Shown: piece by piece, positions 31,362 to 35,504 of the stretch
Numbering within the stretch: position 1 is the stretch's first letter
Layout: every line of letters begins with the position of its first letter
Assembly: GCA_002633005.1 (NCBI GenBank)
Contig: NMRA01000077.1
Location: forward strand, 905,815 to 941,318
Length of the DNA: 35,504 bases
DNA from: Phoronis australis
Lineage: Eukaryota; Phoronida; Phoronidae
Reading direction: 5' to 3'
Program-made: the position numbers and the translations under genes
Notes under the pieces: model-generated
What the model saw: the letters and a program-made list of their open reading frames with translations, nothing else
Databases searched by the model: none
What the model was told of the DNA's origin: nothing

Positions 31362-32832
31362 GTCAATATTTTTGTATTTAACGAGGACACAGTACATGTA
31401 CAAAATACACAATACATGTGCAAAGTGCTAATTACATCATGATCCTCGTACAAATGTGAGGATACCCACTGTGTTATCATTATCTCTTGTTAAAGACATT
31501 CCTTTTTGAAGAACTGGTCTCATTCCACGATGTGTAAGTTCAAAACTTGTGTTAAGTTGAACTCTGGAGACATTTTTCGAGAACTAGCGACTAGTTGGCT
31601 ATGGCTGTGGTCACCGGGTCATTAGAATAGCTGGTAACCGACATACAAATCATGCAACAATTTTATGTGAAACTGGCCCCAATATTTTTAGAAGAACACT
31701 GATTTAACTGAATGATTTGAACTAGGTTTCATTGAAAGTAGGTTGACGTATGGAACAAAAACGGCCGACGTTGAAGTCAGCAATGTTTAATACGCACTTT
31801 TTATGCGATGTAGCAAAAGGGTTAATACACCAAATTTGTTTATCTGCCTACAATCATATGCGTATTGTTGACAGCGAGCTGCATCACAAAAAATGGCGCC
31901 TCATGAGACATGCGATTTCACGTCCATTAATACTAGAATGTCTAATCTCAGTGTTTATTTATATGTGCTTCAGACTAATGAAAATTAACCAAATAGTATT
32001 TAATTGATATCTTATATTAAAATATAATAGAAAGAGAAAGTACACGGTTTTGTTCGAAAGTCTGACATTCGGTTTTTGCGGACTATTTCCCTATTCATTT
32101 GTGACTAAGTTGGTAGACAGAACCCGTCAGCATCAGAATCTTTGGTCTTGATCCTTTTGTGTGGACCATTAGTGATGACTCCAAGGCAATAAAGCACTGG
32201 CTGAAATAAAACTGTTGTGGACTAAAACTTTTTTGCTATCAAATTGGCTTCTGAAATTGAATTCTCCATTAAAAAAATGTTGTTGTCGTTTGTTCTTGAA
32301 GAAATATGACAAATATTAGCCAAAATATGATGTCATTGTTTCATGTTGTGCTTTCCAAGAGAAGTGTGTTTACTGTTATGCTGGATACACAATTGACCTG
32401 TGAGCGTCATCAAAAGATTGCAAGAACACTTTAACAATGAAAATTTGTTGCCTTATCCTGGAAACTCGCGTCGTCTTGAGTAGAAACTGTACGGAGTACA
32501 TTCTTGACCATACCAAGAAACTACTTATGTTACAAAAACAATAGAAAGCACATCAGTTAAATTCGAGCTGGTACATTTGATAGAATTTCATTCAAACAAT
32601 CCGAGAACGAAGGCGTTAAATGTGTGACAAATACCATGTAACAATGGTGCATTCATTTAAATTGTAACAAATCCGTAAAATGTAACAACTCGGCCTAGCA
32701 GCTAAAATGTAACTGTTACGAAATTGTTACATTTTACAGGGGATCAGGGCCCATTGCTCTGACACCTGGAACCATTTTTATGCTTTATTAGGACATAGTT
32801 AAAACTGAGCTGAGGAACTAAAGACCTGACTC

Positions 32833-32970
32833 GGGTCTAACAGTGTGCCCTAGTGGGGTCTAGCAGTGTGCCCTAGTGGGGTCTGGCAGTGTGCTCTAGT
32901 GGGGTCTGGCAGTGTGCCCTAGTGGGGTCTGGCAGTGTGTCCTAGTGGGGTCTGGCAGTGTGCTCTAGTG
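32833..32970. repeat. Minisatellite, 6 copies of a 23-bp unit
   Basis: The unit begins gggtctggcagtgtgcccta and ends gtg. Six contiguous copies differ by single bases (taac, tagc, tggc; ccc, ctc, tcc). The array joins directly to the tRNA-like segment at 32971, and part of the unit (ggcagtgtg..tagtgggg) resembles the 5' end of that segment read on the other strand (ggcagtgtggcgtagtgggg). Confidence 0.97.
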
Positions 32971-33032
32971 GGACTCGAACTCACGACCTTGAGTTAAGGA
33001 AGCAAACTCTTACCCCACTACGCCACACTGCC
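32964..33032 (-). repeat. tRNA-derived SINE head or tRNA pseudogene
   Basis: Minus strand from 33032: ggcagtgtggcgtagtgggg, then tggcgtagtgggg as A box (33013-33025) and gagttcgagtc as a perfect B box (32972-32982). The T arm pairs with one mismatch (gtgag and cccac), but the acceptor 3' side next to it does not pair with the 5' side. A matching cactgcc occurs only seven bases later, inside the first minisatellite unit. The anticodon arm is irregular. It is best read as a SINE-type or broken tRNA sequence. Confidence 0.7.
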
Positions 33033-33199
33033 TCCTCTAAATATAGAACTTGGTGGTGAAATAAAAGCCAGCTTAGATAAGGTTTAAACTAGAGTTTACC
33101 AGGTTTTACTAGACTACTATACAGTCTAAATGTTAAACCACCTTCATGAAATAAAAGATTATCTTTAACTTTGTCCAATTTAAACTAGGCTGGACTTTG

Positions 33200-33267
33200 A
33201 ACCATTGGTTGCACATTTCTGCCCTTATCAGGTAACCATTGGTTGCAGATTTCTGCTCTTATCAGGT
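33200..33267 (+). repeat. Tandem duplication, two copies of 34 bp
   Basis: aaccattggttgca(c/g)atttctgc(c/t)cttatcaggt occurs at 33200-33233 and 33234-33267 with two differences. Confidence 0.95.
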
Positions 33268-34466
33268 AACCCACTTGTTAACTGTAAAAATAAATCGATT
33301 ATGGGCTATCTCTGCCAGTGACGCAAATCTTGACACCTATAGGAGGATACGGAATTTTATTGCAAGTACTTGCGTTGTTACAGTTAATATGTAGAACTTT
33401 GTCTACTTGTCGTCGTTTCTATCCAAATATGTACAGAACTATGAGATTGTATTTCAGTAAAAGTAAATTTAGAAAGTAGAAAACCTGTAGAATTTGATTT
33501 TTTCACGTAACCATGGTTTCTTAGTATGAAGTCACAAAAAAGAAAGGTACATTCATAGCAAAACAATCGATGTATCAGTAACATGACTAAAATCGCCTGA
33601 TGTAAATGTTCAAGATGAAATCTCAAAAAAATGCTGCTTTGTTTTCTAAATTATATTGGTTTTGTTTTCTGCAAATTATTAGTTTTTCACAGAAATCATA
33701 TAAGTCTTATTTTTCATAGCCCATGCCCGTGCAAAGATCAGTTTCAAAAACAATTTCTGAAAGCGTGTTACAGAACAGTTTCATGTGAATTTGATCAGTC
33801 ATTTCTGAGACATGATGTTCCCAAGTTTGCCATTTTTTCATTGAGAGTCCTACTTAACCTGAAAACTGCATTTCACCGTTGTTTAGCTGTTCATGATGAA
33901 TTCTTCACGGAAGTGCCTTGAGGTTTAAAAACCTTACCATGCTCATCCGATCATAAATCATTGTTAAATGAGTAGGCAAGTCAATTATTCACAGGCAATG
34001 TGTACCTGCACCATGTTCGAATTCATAATTTTAGTGTTGGCCAACCCAATAAACTCTGAAGCATTTTCTTAGGTCGTTGATGGTTTTGATGTTCTTGGTA
34101 AGAAATATAAATTTATTGAGATCATTTTTAAGGTAATGAAAGAGCCGCGATGTGATGTTTGTTTTAGTTTATAGCTAAACAGGATGAAATGCATCTTAAA
34201 GTGATCAAAATGTGTATGCATGAGTTTTGAGAATTAGCATCAACAGTTGTCCATCTTGCGCGGTTCTAAGATTTTATTTTGTGGTGCTCACTACAAATTC
34301 ATGTTGTAGAGGAAACTTGGAGGTGAACTACAATTGTAGAAAATCTGCCTTGATTATCATTTCTTGCTGCATTTCTACACTTTGGCTTCAAATTACAAAG
34401 TAATTGTAAACATCTATTTTTAAGTATGATTTTAAGGCTGAAATCCATGTGATTTGGATATTTCAG
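33268..34466. other. Intron before the last visible exon
   Basis: About 1.2 kb, AT-rich, ending in the acceptor gatttggatatttcag. The frames at 33384-33626 (-) and 33631-33921 (+) lack recognisable domains and are not supported as genes. Confidence 0.55.
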
Positions 34467-34598
34467 GAGAAGGGATCGGTGGCGCCCTTCTGTGGCCAGA
34501 TCTGGTTAGATTTGGCAAGGAGATTGGATTCAGCCGTCCAAGAATTGTTCGAGCAAATGAGATTGTGGTTGAAGACGAGGGATTGAGGGAGATAACAG
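34467..34598 (+). CDS. AS3MT: Arsenite methyltransferase, C-terminal-domain exon
   Basis: Two bases, 43 codons, one base. It continues the previous exon in phase (G completes with GA) as GEGIGGALLWPDL, then GKEIGFSRPRIVRAN and EIVVEDEGLREIT. This matches the C-terminal part of animal AS3MT (human GECLGGALYWKEL). Where the human enzyme has Cys206, this exon has Gly (GEG, codon ggg). The donor is acag/gtatgc at 34599 (phase 1). The final exon, expected to encode a short FVSATYRLF-like end, is not found before the window ends, so the gene is incomplete on the right. Confidence 0.9.
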
Positions 34599-35504
34599 GT
34601 ATGCCTACACATTCATATTTTGATATGATAAACACAAGGTAAGTCCTGAGTGTCACAGTGTCATCCATAAAAGTTTGGAAACAATTAAACTTGTCATCAT
34701 TGACCCTCTGGTGTAATGCTTTTTCATAATCGAAACGGAGGACTTTCTTTGTATAAAGAACAAAATGAAATCTTTTTCAAGACCAGAGCAAGAGACTGTG
34801 ACTCACATTGTCAATAGCACAATCAGAGTGAACAAGATGGCAGGTTGTCATCAAAAGGCTCTACATACTATCCTTTGATTTTAGCTGCATGATCAAAACC
34901 TTTTTCCTATGTCGTTACTTCAACAGATTTGCCACGTAAGCGCTAGCCTGCCCGCAGGAGTTGCCGCTAACCAACAAAACAATTTAGGAAGATATTGCCA
35001 AATTTGTTACAGACTTTAAAGAAAAAAATCCACCCACAATTAGTATTTCTCTTATAGTTGAACTTCACCTCACTATTCAAATAGGCCAATGTTTGTCTTA
35101 GTATTCCTTCACTCATGTGGAAGGCATATGCACAGGGCTCGACATAACGAGCTGCAGGTCGCATTTGCAACCTGAAATTTGGAAATGCGAGCTGAGATTT
35201 TTGTCAGCTCGTATAAAGTCGCAAAATGCGACCTGGAATTTCCAACGAATGCAAGCTGAGTTTTTACACTTCTCAACAGATACCTGGCAAATACAAAGCA
35301 GCTCTTGTTAATCCGACCGTTATTTGGTTGTTGCCTAATACAAGTTCAAAAGAACACTAACCGAGAACAGGCCTCCCGATGACTTGTAAGCATGAAGTCG
35401 CGTGAACATGGGATATGCAGAATCGATCTTTGACGCGTTTCATTGGCTAACACTTTCGGCCACTTTTGTAAATTCCCGGATTCGCCGAAGAAAGTTTCGG
35501 GCCA
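34599..35504. other. Intron after last visible exon, with gcgacct repeat
   Basis: No AS3MT exon is found in the last 900 bases. At about 35133-35260 a repeat has two hairpins: cgagctga and tcagctcg around 8 bases, and gtcgcaaaatgcgac. It uses the same gcgacctgg/caggtcgcattt words as 8115-8150. The frame at 35117-35311 is inside this repeat and is not called as a gene. Confidence 0.6.

Larger units (their letters stand above)
29260..32749. mobile_element. TIR element, 3.5 kb, with subterminal TTACATTTTA repeats
   Basis: The left end (29260-29283) begins ccctgatacccctg-like, exactly ccctgataccctgtaaaac. The reverse complement of 32726-32749 begins ccctgatcccctgtaaaat. The two 24-base termini agree at 21 positions. 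Just inside both ends, the word tgttacatttta or its complement recurs several times (29306-29420 and 32625-32735), an arrangement typical of transposase-binding subterminal repeats. The interior holds copy B of the dispersed repeat, a trinucleotide tract and about 1.2 kb (31365-32600) without recognisable content. No transposase and no target duplication were seen. Confidence 0.65.

Noticed and set aside
31196-31480. Thr/Ile/Tyr-rich + frame and Ile/Ser/Asn-rich - frame
   Set aside because: Both are readings of the trinucleotide microsatellites.
32964-33032. Functional tRNA gene on the minus strand
   Set aside because: The A and B boxes fit, but the acceptor stem and anticodon arm do not form a proper cloverleaf and the 3' side continues into a minisatellite.
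35117-35311. 64-codon + frame with CRSHLQPEIWKCEL-like text
   Set aside because: It is inside a dispersed gcgacct hairpin repeat. Such text arises from the repeat, and no splice or start support is seen.

Overview
This window is eukaryotic genomic DNA. It is AT-rich, most of it is intron and repeat, and coding exons are bounded by GT/AG splice sites. The host gene I recognise is an arsenite methyltransferase (AS3MT) of animal type on the + strand. Four exons are visible (7682-7851, 22722-22872, 28743-28894, 34467-34598) and the gene runs off the right edge. The mix of repeats (Penelope-like remnants, a CR1/L2/jockey-type LINE, a Mag/K02A2.6-like Ty3/gypsy element, many TIR elements) suggests a marine invertebrate, perhaps an echinoderm, hemichordate or cephalochordate. 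The species cannot be fixed from sequence alone.

Layout. 1-7.4 kb is upstream repeat-rich DNA: (AC)n, copy A of a dispersed repeat, a Penelope C-terminal remnant (2.07-2.35 kb, -) and a decayed LINE reverse transcriptase (5.1-7.2 kb, -). 7.4-9.05 kb holds AS3MT exon 1, a broken second copy of its 5' end 352 bp downstream, hairpins and a foldback of about 760 bp. 10.0-18.56 kb is a Ty3/gypsy element with short LTRs, primer-binding site, gag, protease, RT/RNase H, integrase and polypurine tract. Its gag is split by a 3.7 kb TIR element flanked by an 8-bp duplication. 18.6-22.7 kb is intron with a TIR element, an assembly gap and a 10 x 28 bp tandem array. Exon 2 follows at 22.7 kb. 23.6-27.5 kb carries two blocks of a diverged repeat studded with CTCF-core-like motifs, a second Penelope remnant and a short MITE. 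Another MITE sits just before the 28.7 kb exon. 29.26-32.75 kb is a TIR element with copy B of the dispersed repeat inside it. 32.8-33.0 kb is a tRNA-like sequence fused to a 23-bp minisatellite. The last visible exon is at 34.5 kb.

The host gene is odd in three ways. The exon coding for about residues 108-153 is not found between exon 2 and the next recognisable exon, and splicing across that gap would shift the frame. The position matching the human arsenic-binding Cys206 reads Gly. The 5' end with exon 1 is partly duplicated. It may be a pseudogene, a divergent paralogue or a local assembly error. All mobile elements seen look non-functional.
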